A DNA stretch of 64,000 nucleotides from Dactylosporangium sucinum (GTDB lineage: Bacteria > Actinomycetota > Actinomycetes > Mycobacteriales > Micromonosporaceae): NCBI RefSeq assembly GCF_014647515.1, contig NZ_BMPI01000004.1, positions 41,683-105,682 of the forward strand, read 5' to 3'. Position numbers and translations under genes: made by a program. Below the pieces are notes generated by a model that made no database searches, was not told the origin of the DNA, and was given only the letters and a program-made list of their open reading frames with translations. Below, one piece after another: positions 42,780-50,830 of this stretch. Each line of letters starts with the position of its first letter. Position 1 is the first letter of the stretch.

Positions 42780-42814
42780 GCCGGCCCGGTCCCCTGGACG
42801 GGGACCGGGCCGGC
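42780..42814 (-). terminator. Intrinsic terminator of the LppU-like gene
   Basis: Perfect 15-bp stem (42780-42794 with 42800-42814) around a 5-nt loop. On the reverse strand it is followed by TTTTT (42775-42779), the clearest U-tract in this window. Confidence 0.9.
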
Positions 42815-42831
42815 AACGGCCCAGCAGCGGA

Positions 42832-43584
42832 TCAGGTGCGCAGCTTCAGGCAGAGCACGAAGTCCTGCGAGTTGATCGTGCTGTCGAAGAAGTAGTCGTG
42901 CGTGTAGCCGGTCACGCCGTTGCACTTCTTGACGTCGGTCGTGGCGGTGATCCGCTTGAGCACCTCGAACGTGCCCGGGGCGCACGGGATCTTCTCCAGC
43001 TTCGGCGCCTTCGCGGTGCCCCGGTTGATCAGGCACTCGCCGACCTTGACGGTCGCCGCGTCGCCGGCCGAGACACCGGTCGGGCTGGCCGACGCGCTGG
43101 CCGAGGGCTTGGCCGACGCTTCGCCGGACGCGGCAGCGCTGCTCGGGTTGGTCGACGGGCCCCCCGCCGCGGGCGTGTCCTTCTTCTCGTCGCTCTGCAG
43201 CATGTAGTAGAGGCCGCCCGCGCCGCCGCCGCACAGCAGCAGCACGAGCACCACGACGAAGGCGACCGCCGCGCCCGACCGCTTCTTCGGCGGCGGCGAG
43301 GGCGGCGGGCCCCACTGCGGGGGCTCCTGCCCGTAGCCCGGGCCGGGCCCGTAACCGGGCGGCTGGTCGTAGGCGGGCTGGCGGTCATACCCGGGCGGCT
43401 GGCCGTAGCCGCCACCCTGCGGCGAACCGTAGGCGCCCTGGCCCCACTGCGTGTCCTGACCGTAGCCGCCGGGTGGCGCGCTGTACGGGTCCGGCGGGCC
43501 GTAGGGGTCCTGCTGCCCGGGCTGGTGCCACGGGTCCTGCGGTTGGCCCTGGTACGGTCCGCCCGGCGGTCCGTAACCCGACAT
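42832..43584 (-). CDS. Membrane protein with Pro/Gly/Tyr/Gln-rich N-terminus, LppU-like outer domain
   Basis: 250 residues from ATG 43584, with GGGAGGG upstream; a longer ORF start has no ribosome site. The first 110 residues are low-complexity (GYGPPGGPYQGQPQDPWHQP...), then a TM helix (AVAFVVVLVLLLCGGGAGGLYYML), a Ser/Ala-rich linker and an outer domain with spaced cysteines (CLINRGTA, PCAPGTFEVLKRI, KCNGVTGYTHDYFF, FVLCLKL), like the LppU/SCO3897 type. Function unknown. Similar layout to the 1651 protein. Confidence 0.72.
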   Translation of the reverse strand: MSGYGPPGGPYQGQPQDPWHQPGQQDPYGPPDPYSAPPGGYGQDTQWGQGAYGSPQGGGYGQPPGYDRQPAYDQPPGYGPGPGYGQEPPQWGPPPSPPPKKRSGAAVAFVVVLVLLLCGGGAGGLYYMLQSDEKKDTPAAGGPSTNPSSAAASGEASAKPSASASASPTGVSAGDAATVKVGECLINRGTAKAPKLEKIPCAPGTFEVLKRITATTDVKKCNGVTGYTHDYFFDSTINSQDFVLCLKLRT

Positions 43585-43695
43585 GTCGATCCCTCCCGGC
43601 GCTGGCGGTGGCGAACAGAGCCTAGCGGCCTCCTCGCCCGCTACAGTACTGCCTCCACCTGCCACTTCCGCCTCACGGATCCGTGCCGAACCCTG

Positions 43696-46600
43696 TCAGA
43701 TCAAGCGCAGTTGTCGATCTTTCGGTTTCCGCGGCGCCGCCGCGCCCCGGCGTTCCAGCAGGCCCGGGTCGATGGCCGACAGGAACGGCGTCGGCGGCAT
43801 CTCGCGCTCCGAACCGTGCCGGAAGCGCGTGCGGCTGTGCGAGATGAACAGGCGATCCTGGGCCCTGGTCAGGCCGACGAAGAACAGCCGGCGCTCCTCC
43901 GCGACGTCGTCCTCCGACTGGCGGGCCCCGGCGAACGCGCGCAGCGGCAGCAGCCCGTCCTCGCAGCCGACCAGGAAGACGACCGGGAACTCGAGGCCCT
44001 TCGACGCGTGGAGGGTCAGCAGCGTCACCCGATCGGCGCGGGAATCCCAGCCGTCGACCTCCGCGCCGGTCGCGAGCGCGCCGAGGAACTCGTCGAGGTC
44101 GCTGCCGGCCCGCAGCGCGAGCGGCGTCATCAGGTCGACCGCGTTCCACACGTCGGCCTCGCTCAGGCCGAGCACGTCGGAGTCGAGCTGGCCGCAGCGA
44201 CCGGCCACGACCTGGCCGGCGAGGCGCACCCGGGCCGCGATCGAGCCGCCGAGCCCGGCGGCGAACCGCAGCTCACGGGCGATCGCGGCGACGCCCGGCC
44301 GGTCGAGCAGCCGGTCGTGCGACCGTTTCTGCACCGGGATGCCGGCCCGCGACAGCGCGTCGACGATCGGGCCGGCCTGGCTGTCGGTGCGGTACAGCAC
44401 GGCGATGTCCGCGAACGACATGGCGCCGACGGTCGCCCGGGAGTCGACCCGCCCGTCGTGCGAGCGGTGCGAGAGGCCGCCGACCAGCTCGTCGACGGTG
44501 CGAACGACGAAGTCGGCCTCGTCGGCGACGGACCCCGCCGGGTACAGCCCGACCATCGGCGCCTCCAGGTCGAGCCGCGCCGGGTCGAGCCGTCGGCCGG
44601 GCACCAGCGTGGTCGGGGCGATGGCCTGGACGGCGGCGGCCAGGATCGGCGCCGACGAGCGGTAGTTGCGGGTCAGCCGGACCACCCGCGCGTCGACCTC
44701 GGGCGTCGAGAAGTCGGTGGTGAACCGCAGGAAGAACGAGACCTCGGCGCCGCGGAACGAGTAGATCGCCTGGTCGGGGTCGCCGATCGCGCACAGGTTG
44801 CCGCCCGGCGGGCAGAGCAGCCGCAGCAGTTCGTACTGCACGGGGTCGACGTCCTGGTACTCGTCGACGAAGATCCACTGCCAGCGCGCCCGGTATCGAT
44901 CGACCAGCGCCGGCGACTCCGACAGCAGCTGGACGGTCAGCGTCAGCAGCTCGTCGAGCGACGCCAGGTCGCGGGCGCGCAGCGCCTTGGCCAGCGTCTC
45001 CTGCATCGCCGGGTCCAGCAGCGCCTTGCGGGCCTCCCGTTCCGACAGCGGCGCCAGCGCCGCCAGCAGGTCGGCCTCCTCGGCGATCCGGAACTGCGGG
45101 GTCAGGCCGACGGCTTCCGCGTTCTCCCGCAGGATCGACAGGCCCAGCGCGTGGAACGTCGACACCGTGACCGCCTCGGTCACCGGCCCGAGCAGGACCT
45201 CCAGCCGCTCCCGCAGCTCCTCCGCGGCCCGGCGGGTGAACGTGATCGCCAGGCACTCCTCGGGATACACGTCCAGCTCGGCGCACAGGTACGCGATCCG
45301 GTGGGTCAGCGTCCGCGTCTTGCCCGTGCCCGGCCCGGCGACGATGAGCAGCGGACCGCCGGGCGCCGAGGCCGCGACCCGCTGCAGCGCGTCGAGCCGG
45401 TCGAGCAGCCCGGTGCCGACCTCTTCCATGCCGGCGAGCATGGGCTCGAGCGGCTCGTGCGGCGACGGCGGCGGCGCGATCGGCGGCGGCGCCTCGACCG
45501 GCGGCTCGACCGCCTTGGGCCGGCGCTTCGGGGCCGCTTTCGCGACCGGCTGACGTTGCTTCGGTACCACCGGAATGTCGAACAACGTCTCCTCTTGGAC
45601 GGCAGGAGCGAGCTCGGCGGGGTCGAACAGGCGGATCACGCCGTACTCGCCGTCATACCCCGGAGTCCGGTGCACCTCGCCGCGCCGCAGCCGCGCGATG
45701 CCCTCCCCGAGCAGCTCCCCGCCGACCCGCGCGATCTCGTCGACCGGCACGTCGCGCAGGATCGCCAGCTCCGAGCCCAGCTCGGGGACGAGCGTGTTCA
45801 GCTGGGCGTCGACCGTCTTCGACTTCGGCCCCACGCCGTGGATCTCGCCGAGGATCTCGTGCAGCTGGATCAAGTGCGTCACGCCCGGCGCGCCCTCCGG
45901 CACGAACCCGTCCGGCCGGTCGGCCAGCTCCTCGACGCGGTGCAGGACGCCGACGGTCAGCGGCTTACCGCACTCCGGGCAGCGGCCCTGCGCCTCGCGG
46001 GTGCGGGCCGGCGGCCAGTTGACGTCGCACGCGCGGTGCCCGTCCGCGTGGTACTTGCCCTCCTCGGGGAAGAACTCGAGCGTGCCGACCAGCCCGTCGC
46101 CGGTCCGCAGCGCGTCGCGCACCTGGTAGTAGTCCAGCTCCGTGGTCAGTACCGTCGCCTCACGCGCCAGCGCGGGCGCCGAGTGCGCGTCGGAGTTCGA
46201 CACCAGCCGGTACCGGTCGAGCGAGGACACCCGCCAGTTCATCTCCGGGTCGCTGGACAGCCCGGTCTCCACGGCGAAGATGTGGTCGGCCAGGTCGGCG
46301 TAGCAGTCGGCGATCGCGTCGAAGCCCGACTTCGAGCCGAGCGCCGAGAACCACGGCGTCCAGATGTGGGCGGGCACCAGGTATCCGTCGGGGCTCGCCT
46401 CCAGCGTGATCTCCAGCAGGTCGCGCGAGTCGAGGCCGAGGATCGGGCGGCCGTCGGAGCCGAGGTTGCCGATCCGGCCGAGCGCGGTGTTGAAGCGGGC
46501 GACCGCGTCGAAGTCGGGCTGGTAGATCAGGTGGTGCACCTTGCGGGTCTTGTCGCCCCGCTTGTAGATCGTCGAGATCTCCACCGACAGCATGAACCGG

Positions 46601-46866
46601 ACCTCGGGCTCGGACAGCCGCGGGGGCAGCCGGCGCTTGACGTCGGCGTCGCGCTCGGCGTCGAGCCGGAAGAGGCCGGGCTCGGCCGGCACCAGCACCT
46701 CGCGCAGGTGGTCGTGCCAGGCCGGGTGGGTGAAGTCGCCGGTGCCGAGCAACGTGATGCCCTTGCGCCGTGCCCACCAGCTGAGGGTCTCCATGCTGAG
46801 GTCACGACTGCACGCCCGCGAATACTTCGAGTGGATGTGGAGGTCCGCGACAAAGTTCGAAGGCAC
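43696..46866 (-). CDS. Endonuclease Q (PHP domain) fused to UvrD/Rep-type helicase
   Basis: 1056 residues from GTG 46866 (AGGA upstream); an in-frame GTG lies 15 nt before. N-terminal 1-400 matches endonuclease Q: DLHIHSKYSRACS, GTGDFTHPAWHDHL, AHIWTPWFSALGSKSGFD, VETGLSSDPEMNWR, VSNSDAHS, FFPEEGKYHADGHRAC and the zinc-ribbon CPECGKPLTVGVLHRVEELADRPDG. EndoQ nicks 5' of deaminated bases (uracil, hypoxanthine, xanthine) and abasic sites. After a Pro/Lys-rich linker, a SF1A helicase has AGPGTGKT (about 511-518), VDEYQDVDP, GDPDQAIYSFRGA, LTRNYRSS, TLHASKGLEF and EERRLFFVGLTRA. Probably repairs deaminated DNA with unwinding. Starts 37 bp after the metallophosphoesterase stop. Confidence 0.9.
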   Translation of the reverse strand: MPSNFVADLHIHSKYSRACSRDLSMETLSWWARRKGITLLGTGDFTHPAWHDHLREVLVPAEPGLFRLDAERDADVKRRLPPRLSEPEVRFMLSVEISTIYKRGDKTRKVHHLIYQPDFDAVARFNTALGRIGNLGSDGRPILGLDSRDLLEITLEASPDGYLVPAHIWTPWFSALGSKSGFDAIADCYADLADHIFAVETGLSSDPEMNWRVSSLDRYRLVSNSDAHSAPALAREATVLTTELDYYQVRDALRTGDGLVGTLEFFPEEGKYHADGHRACDVNWPPARTREAQGRCPECGKPLTVGVLHRVEELADRPDGFVPEGAPGVTHLIQLHEILGEIHGVGPKSKTVDAQLNTLVPELGSELAILRDVPVDEIARVGGELLGEGIARLRRGEVHRTPGYDGEYGVIRLFDPAELAPAVQEETLFDIPVVPKQRQPVAKAAPKRRPKAVEPPVEAPPPIAPPPSPHEPLEPMLAGMEEVGTGLLDRLDALQRVAASAPGGPLLIVAGPGTGKTRTLTHRIAYLCAELDVYPEECLAITFTRRAAEELRERLEVLLGPVTEAVTVSTFHALGLSILRENAEAVGLTPQFRIAEEADLLAALAPLSEREARKALLDPAMQETLAKALRARDLASLDELLTLTVQLLSESPALVDRYRARWQWIFVDEYQDVDPVQYELLRLLCPPGGNLCAIGDPDQAIYSFRGAEVSFFLRFTTDFSTPEVDARVVRLTRNYRSSAPILAAAVQAIAPTTLVPGRRLDPARLDLEAPMVGLYPAGSVADEADFVVRTVDELVGGLSHRSHDGRVDSRATVGAMSFADIAVLYRTDSQAGPIVDALSRAGIPVQKRSHDRLLDRPGVAAIARELRFAAGLGGSIAARVRLAGQVVAGRCGQLDSDVLGLSEADVWNAVDLMTPLALRAGSDLDEFLGALATGAEVDGWDSRADRVTLLTLHASKGLEFPVVFLVGCEDGLLPLRAFAGARQSEDDVAEERRLFFVGLTRAQDRLFISHSRTRFRHGSEREMPPTPFLSAIDPGLLERRGAAAPRKPKDRQLRLI

Positions 46867-46902
46867 GCTGCATCCTGTCACAGCGGCCGCGGGCGTCGCC
46901 CG

Positions 46903-48168
46903 CTACGCGCCGTGCAACTCCACGACCGAGATGTCCGGCGGTGCACCGAAACGCACCGGCGGACCCCAGAAGCCGGCACCGCGCGTGACATACACCTGCG
47001 TGCCGTCCACGTTGCCCAGCCCGGCCACGACCGGTGCCTCAAGCCCCACCAGCAGGTTGAACGGCACCATCTGCCCGCCGTGCGTGTGGCCGGACAGCTG
47101 CAGGTCGACGCCGTGCCGGGCCGCGTCGTGCGCCTGGACCGGCTGGTGCGCGAGCAGCACCACCGGCCGGGCGGTGTCCCGCCCGCCGAGGGCCTTGGCG
47201 AAGTCCGGCCCGTCGCCGACGTCCGCGCCGGTCACGTCGTTCACCCCGGCGAGGTCGAGCCCCTGGATGTCGACGCGCTCGTTGCGCAGCACCCGCACGC
47301 CGAGCGAGTTGACCTCGTCGACCCACTCCTGGTAGCCCGAGAAGTACTCGTGGTTGCCGGTCACGAAGAAGCTCCCGTGCCGCGCCCGCAGGTCCTGCAG
47401 CGGCTCGGCGGCCGACCCGAGCTCGGCGACACTCCCGTCGACGAGGTCGCCCACGACGGCCACCAGGTCCGCGTCGACGGAGTTGATGATCCGCACGATC
47501 CGCTCGGTGTGGGAGCGCCCGAGCAGCGGCCCGAGATGGATGTCGGACACGAGCGCGATCTTGAACCCATCCATGCTCGCCGGCAGCTTTGCCAGCCGGA
47601 TCGGGATCCGCTTGAGCTGCGGCTCCCCGAGGGCCTGCCACGTGCCGATCCCGACGGCCCCGACGGAGAGCGCCCCGGCGGTGGCCGCGAGCGACCGCCC
47701 GAGCAGCAACCGCCGCGCGGGATCGAACGTCGGGTCAGCGGACGAGGGCTGCGAGGCGGAGGACTCCGCAGGAGACACGCCGGAGGGATCGTCCGAGCCC
47801 GGCAGCGCTGACGTGGCGGGCACCGTGATCGCCGCCGGTGCCTCCTCCGCGGCGGCCGGCGTGCGGCGCCGCAGCCGCAGCCGCAGGGCGAGGCGGGGCA
47901 ACTCCAGCAGGGCCAGCGTCACCAGCAGGTAGAACATCAGGGCCAGCCACAGGTATCCCGGCCAGGCCAGGATCGGCTGCTGCGAGTGGGGCAGGACCCG
48001 GGTGCCCACCAGCGTGACCGGGAGCAGGAGGGCGAGCACGATCACGGCCACCGTGCCCGCGCGGCGCCGGCGGCCGGGGGCGGTGGTGTCCTTGACGAGG
48101 CGTTTCCACAGGTAGAAGTGGATGGCGCCGAGGATCAGCAGCACCACCGCCAGGAACACGACGATCAC
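46903..48168 (-). CDS. Membrane metallophosphoesterase
   Basis: 421 residues from GTG 48168, 4 nt after moaD. Three N-terminal TM helices, a hydrophilic linker and a further hydrophobic segment (LLLGRSLAATAGALSVGAVGIG, twin-Arg-like) lead to a calcineurin-type phosphoesterase domain on the outer side: VSDIHLGP, VGDLVDG, TGNHEYF, LLAHQPV and SGHTHGGQ, with all metal ligands. Family members act on lipid or nucleotide phosphates (YkuE-like); the substrate here is unknown. Confidence 0.88.
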   Translation of the reverse strand: MIVVFLAVVLLILGAIHFYLWKRLVKDTTAPGRRRRAGTVAVIVLALLLPVTLVGTRVLPHSQQPILAWPGYLWLALMFYLLVTLALLELPRLALRLRLRRRTPAAAEEAPAAITVPATSALPGSDDPSGVSPAESSASQPSSADPTFDPARRLLLGRSLAATAGALSVGAVGIGTWQALGEPQLKRIPIRLAKLPASMDGFKIALVSDIHLGPLLGRSHTERIVRIINSVDADLVAVVGDLVDGSVAELGSAAEPLQDLRARHGSFFVTGNHEYFSGYQEWVDEVNSLGVRVLRNERVDIQGLDLAGVNDVTGADVGDGPDFAKALGGRDTARPVVLLAHQPVQAHDAARHGVDLQLSGHTHGGQMVPFNLLVGLEAPVVAGLGNVDGTQVYVTRGAGFWGPPVRFGAPPDISVVELHGA

Positions 48169-48172
48169 GGGA

Positions 48173-48409
48173 TCAGCCGCCTGCGAAGGGTGGGAGGACG
48201 TCGACCGTCGCGGCCGGCGGGAGGGTGGCGGTGCGGTCGCGCCAGGAGACGCCGTCGACCAGGAACGAGCAGGCCGTCAGGACCGACGCCAGGTGCGCGC
48301 GGTCGGCCGTGATCAGGGCGGTCAGCTCGTCGAGCGTCGCCGCCTCGAGCTTCTCCTCCGGCACGCCGGCGGCCGCGCGGGCCCCGGCGAAGTAGCGCAC
48401 CAGCAGCAC
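48173..48409 (-). CDS. moaD: Molybdopterin synthase sulfur carrier subunit MoaD
   Basis: 78 residues from GTG 48409, with GGAGG upstream. Ubiquitin-like: VLLVRYFAGARAAAGVPEEKLEA, SFLVDGVSWRDRTATLPPAATVDVLPPFAGG. The C-terminal Gly-Gly, thiocarboxylated to pass sulfur to MoaE, is intact. Starts 5 nt after the moaA stop. Its partner moaE lies at 32563. Confidence 0.93.
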   Translation of the reverse strand: MLLVRYFAGARAAAGVPEEKLEAATLDELTALITADRAHLASVLTACSFLVDGVSWRDRTATLPPAATVDVLPPFAGG

Positions 48410-48414
48410 GCCGC

Positions 48415-49446
48415 TCAGCCTCCGATCGCCGACATGGGGCGGATGGGCTGCAGGAAGCGGGGGTCGTCGATCCCGTGGCCGGCCGGCTTGCCCCACATCG
48501 CCTTGCGCCACAGGTCGGCCAGTTCCTCGTCGGTCGCGCCGGAGCGCAGGGCCCCGCGCAGGTCGGTCTCCTCCTGACTGAACAGGCAGGAGCGGACGGC
48601 GCCGTCGGCGGTGAGCCGGGTGCGGTCGCAGGCGCCGCAGAACGGGCTCGACACGCTGGCGATGACGCCGACCCGCGCCGGGCGGCCGTCGACCGCCTCG
48701 TAGCCCTCCACCAGCCAGGTCTCGGCGGGCGCGCCGCCGCGCCGGACCGGATCGGGCCGCAGCGTGAACGCCGCGCGCAGCTGGGCCAGGATCTCGGCGC
48801 CGGTGACCATCTCCTCGCGGCGCCAGGTGTGGCCGGCGTCGAGCGGCATCTGCTCGATGAACCGCAGCTCGTAGCCGTGGGCCAGGGCGAACCGCAGCAG
48901 CGGCACCGCCTCGTCGTCGTTGAGGCCGCGCATCAGCACCGCGTTCATCTTCACGGGCACCAGGCCGGCCTCGGCGGCCGCGGCCAGGCCGGCGAGGACG
49001 TCGGCGTGCCGGTCGCGGCGGGTCAGCTCCCTGAAGCGGGCCGGGTCGGTGGTGTCGAGCGAGACGTTGACCCGGTCGAGCCCGGCGGCGGCGAGCGGGC
49101 CGGCCAGCCGGGTGAGGCCGATGCCGTTGGTGGTCAGCATGGTCTGCGGGCGCGGCTCGAGCGCGGCCACGGCCCGCACGATCTCCGGCAGGCCGCGGCG
49201 CAGCAGCGGCTCGCCGCCGGTGAACCGCACCTCGGTGACCCCGAGCCGGCGCACGGCGACGCCGATCAGGCGCACGACCTCGGCGTCGGTGAGCAGCGTC
49301 GGGCTGGGCAGCCAGTCGAGGCCCTCGGCCGGCATGCAGTAACTGCACCGCAGGTTGCACCGATCGGTCAGCGAGACCCGCAAGTCGACCGCCACACGGC
49401 CGTGCCGGTCGGCGAGACCGGCGCCAGGGGGCTCCGTTGCGGTCAT
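48415..49446 (-). CDS. moaA: GTP 3',8-cyclase MoaA
   Basis: 343 residues from ATG 49446; a longer frame from 49503 has no support. A radical-SAM enzyme that starts Moco synthesis from GTP. The SAM 4Fe-4S motif is CNLRCSYC; FTGGEPLLRRG follows; the C-terminal cluster binds GTP via CGACDRTRLTADGAVRSC. The C-terminal Gly-Gly (MSAIGG) is present. A -10, TACCGT on the reverse strand (49454-49459), is 7 nt before the start. moaD follows 5 nt later. Confidence 0.97.
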   Translation of the reverse strand: MTATEPPGAGLADRHGRVAVDLRVSLTDRCNLRCSYCMPAEGLDWLPSPTLLTDAEVVRLIGVAVRRLGVTEVRFTGGEPLLRRGLPEIVRAVAALEPRPQTMLTTNGIGLTRLAGPLAAAGLDRVNVSLDTTDPARFRELTRRDRHADVLAGLAAAAEAGLVPVKMNAVLMRGLNDDEAVPLLRFALAHGYELRFIEQMPLDAGHTWRREEMVTGAEILAQLRAAFTLRPDPVRRGGAPAETWLVEGYEAVDGRPARVGVIASVSSPFCGACDRTRLTADGAVRSCLFSQEETDLRGALRSGATDEELADLWRKAMWGKPAGHGIDDPRFLQPIRPMSAIGG

Positions 49447-49453
49447 GCTCGAA

Positions 49454-49459
49454 ACGGTA
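49454..49459 (-). promoter_or_regulatory. -10 element of moaA, leaderless start
   Basis: TACCGT on the reverse strand, 7 nt before the ATG at 49446, with no ribosome site. Confidence 0.45.
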
Positions 49460-49520
49460 CCCGAACCGCGGCCGGCCAAGAGCCGAAGGCGTCGGCCGAA
49501 CAAGCAAGCAACAGTCAGTC

Positions 49521-50387
49521 CTAGAGGGAGCGAACGGTGGAGCGGACCGACTCCCGGTAGGCGGCTCCGAACATGGCGGTGTGGACCAGCAACAGGTACA
49601 GCCGATGCAGGGGAACCCTTTCGCGCCAGCCGTCAGCGAGCGGCCATGACTCCTGGTAGGCGGACAGCAACCGATCGTAGAACGGTGCGCCGCCCCACAG
49701 GCCGAGCAGAGCCAGATCCGTCTCCCGGTGCCCGCCGTGGGCGGCCGGATCGACCAGCCAGCCGTCCCCGTGCCGATCCCAGACCACATTGCCCGGCCAG
49801 AGGTCGCCGTGGATCCGTGACGGCGGCTCGTCGCCGCCATATGTCGAGATGTCGGACATCACCCGCTCGACCGCAGCCGCGTCGTCCGAGGCCAGCGCCC
49901 CGTTCGCAACAGAAGCGTGCAGGAATGGCGCCAAGCGGAACGCAGCGAACCACGCACCCCACGGACCCGGAGAAGGATCATTCGGCAGCACAGCGGTGCC
50001 GATGTAGCCGTCCCACGGTGCACCGAAGGACGCTGCGCCGCAGCGGTGCAGCGACGCGAGCCGCCGCCCGAACCGCTCCGCGCCCGCGGCGGACGCCTCC
50101 CCGTGATCGATCCACGAAAGCGCCAGCATGTCCGGAAAGACGGCGATCACCTCCGGTACAAATGCCGCATCAGCCTCCCGGAGCCATCGCAGTCCCGCAG
50201 CCTCGGCGGCGAAGAAGCCCGAGGGTGGATCGACCAACGTCTTGGCGAACAGCGACCCCCCGTCGTCGAGCGTGAGCCGCTGCGCCGTGCAGATCGACCC
50301 GCCCGGCACCGGCGTCTCCCGGATGCGCTGGTGCTTGAGGAACACCGGCAGCTGCTCCGGATGCGCCTTGAGGTAGTCGAGATCCAT
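49521..50387 (-). CDS. Fructosamine kinase family protein
   Basis: 288 residues from ATG 50387, which shares one base with the upstream stop. APH/choline-kinase fold with GGSICTAQRLTLDDGGSLFAKTL (nucleotide-binding region), the catalytic HGDLWPGNVVW and DPAAHGGHRETDLALLGLWGG (metal-binding Asp). Phosphorylates sugar amines formed by glycation so that they break down; the bacterial substrate is not known. Probably co-transcribed with the membrane protein upstream; 74 bp before moaA. Confidence 0.87.
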   Translation of the reverse strand: MDLDYLKAHPEQLPVFLKHQRIRETPVPGGSICTAQRLTLDDGGSLFAKTLVDPPSGFFAAEAAGLRWLREADAAFVPEVIAVFPDMLALSWIDHGEASAAGAERFGRRLASLHRCGAASFGAPWDGYIGTAVLPNDPSPGPWGAWFAAFRLAPFLHASVANGALASDDAAAVERVMSDISTYGGDEPPSRIHGDLWPGNVVWDRHGDGWLVDPAAHGGHRETDLALLGLWGGAPFYDRLLSAYQESWPLADGWRERVPLHRLYLLLVHTAMFGAAYRESVRSTVRSL

Positions 50388-50830
50388 CAGCGCTCCGTTC
50401 GCAGGTGGTGGGTCGCGGCGAGCAGCGGCGGCACGAGCGCCCCGCCGACCAGGCTCAACAGGCTCAGCACCCGGTCGGACGTGCCCATGTGGCCGGCGTG
50501 CAGGGCGTGGTAGCCGAAGTGCAGCGTGCCGAACACCGCGGTCGCGATCCCGGCGAGCCAGCTCACGGCCGGCCGATCCAGGATCGCCGCCCCGGCGAAC
50601 AGCACCGCCAGCGTCAGCATCGTCGCGCCCAGGTCGACCACGAGGTGTTGGTTGTACGGCGGATACGCCGACGTCCACCGCAGCCCGAAGCCGGGAAAGG
50701 TCGAGTAGAAGTGCTCGGGCGCGCCGACGGCCCACCCGCCCCACACCAGGTTGACCAGCCCGAGAGCGGCGAACCCGGCGCGCCGGAGGAGTCTAGTCGC
50801 GGGCGGCCCGGAGAGCTTCACGCGCGTCAT
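50387..50830 (-). CDS. Small membrane protein, four TM helices
   Basis: 147 residues from ATG 50830. The start overlaps the dynamin-like gene by 38 bp; a GTG at 50821 is also possible. Four hydrophobic helices with His-rich loops (STFPGFGLRWTSAYPPYNQHLV, HFGYHALHAGHMG). No family recognised with confidence. Overlaps both neighbours, so co-transcribed. Function unknown. Confidence 0.7.
   Translation of the reverse strand: MTRVKLSGPPATRLLRRAGFAALGLVNLVWGGWAVGAPEHFYSTFPGFGLRWTSAYPPYNQHLVVDLGATMLTLAVLFAGAAILDRPAVSWLAGIATAVFGTLHFGYHALHAGHMGTSDRVLSLLSLVGGALVPPLLAATHHLRTER

Noticed and set aside
42772..47811. A 1679-codon open frame on the forward strand
   Set aside because: It lies opposite the LppU-like, EndoQ-helicase and metallophosphoesterase genes. 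It is a GC-bias shadow, rich in Arg, Gly and Leu, with no known motif.
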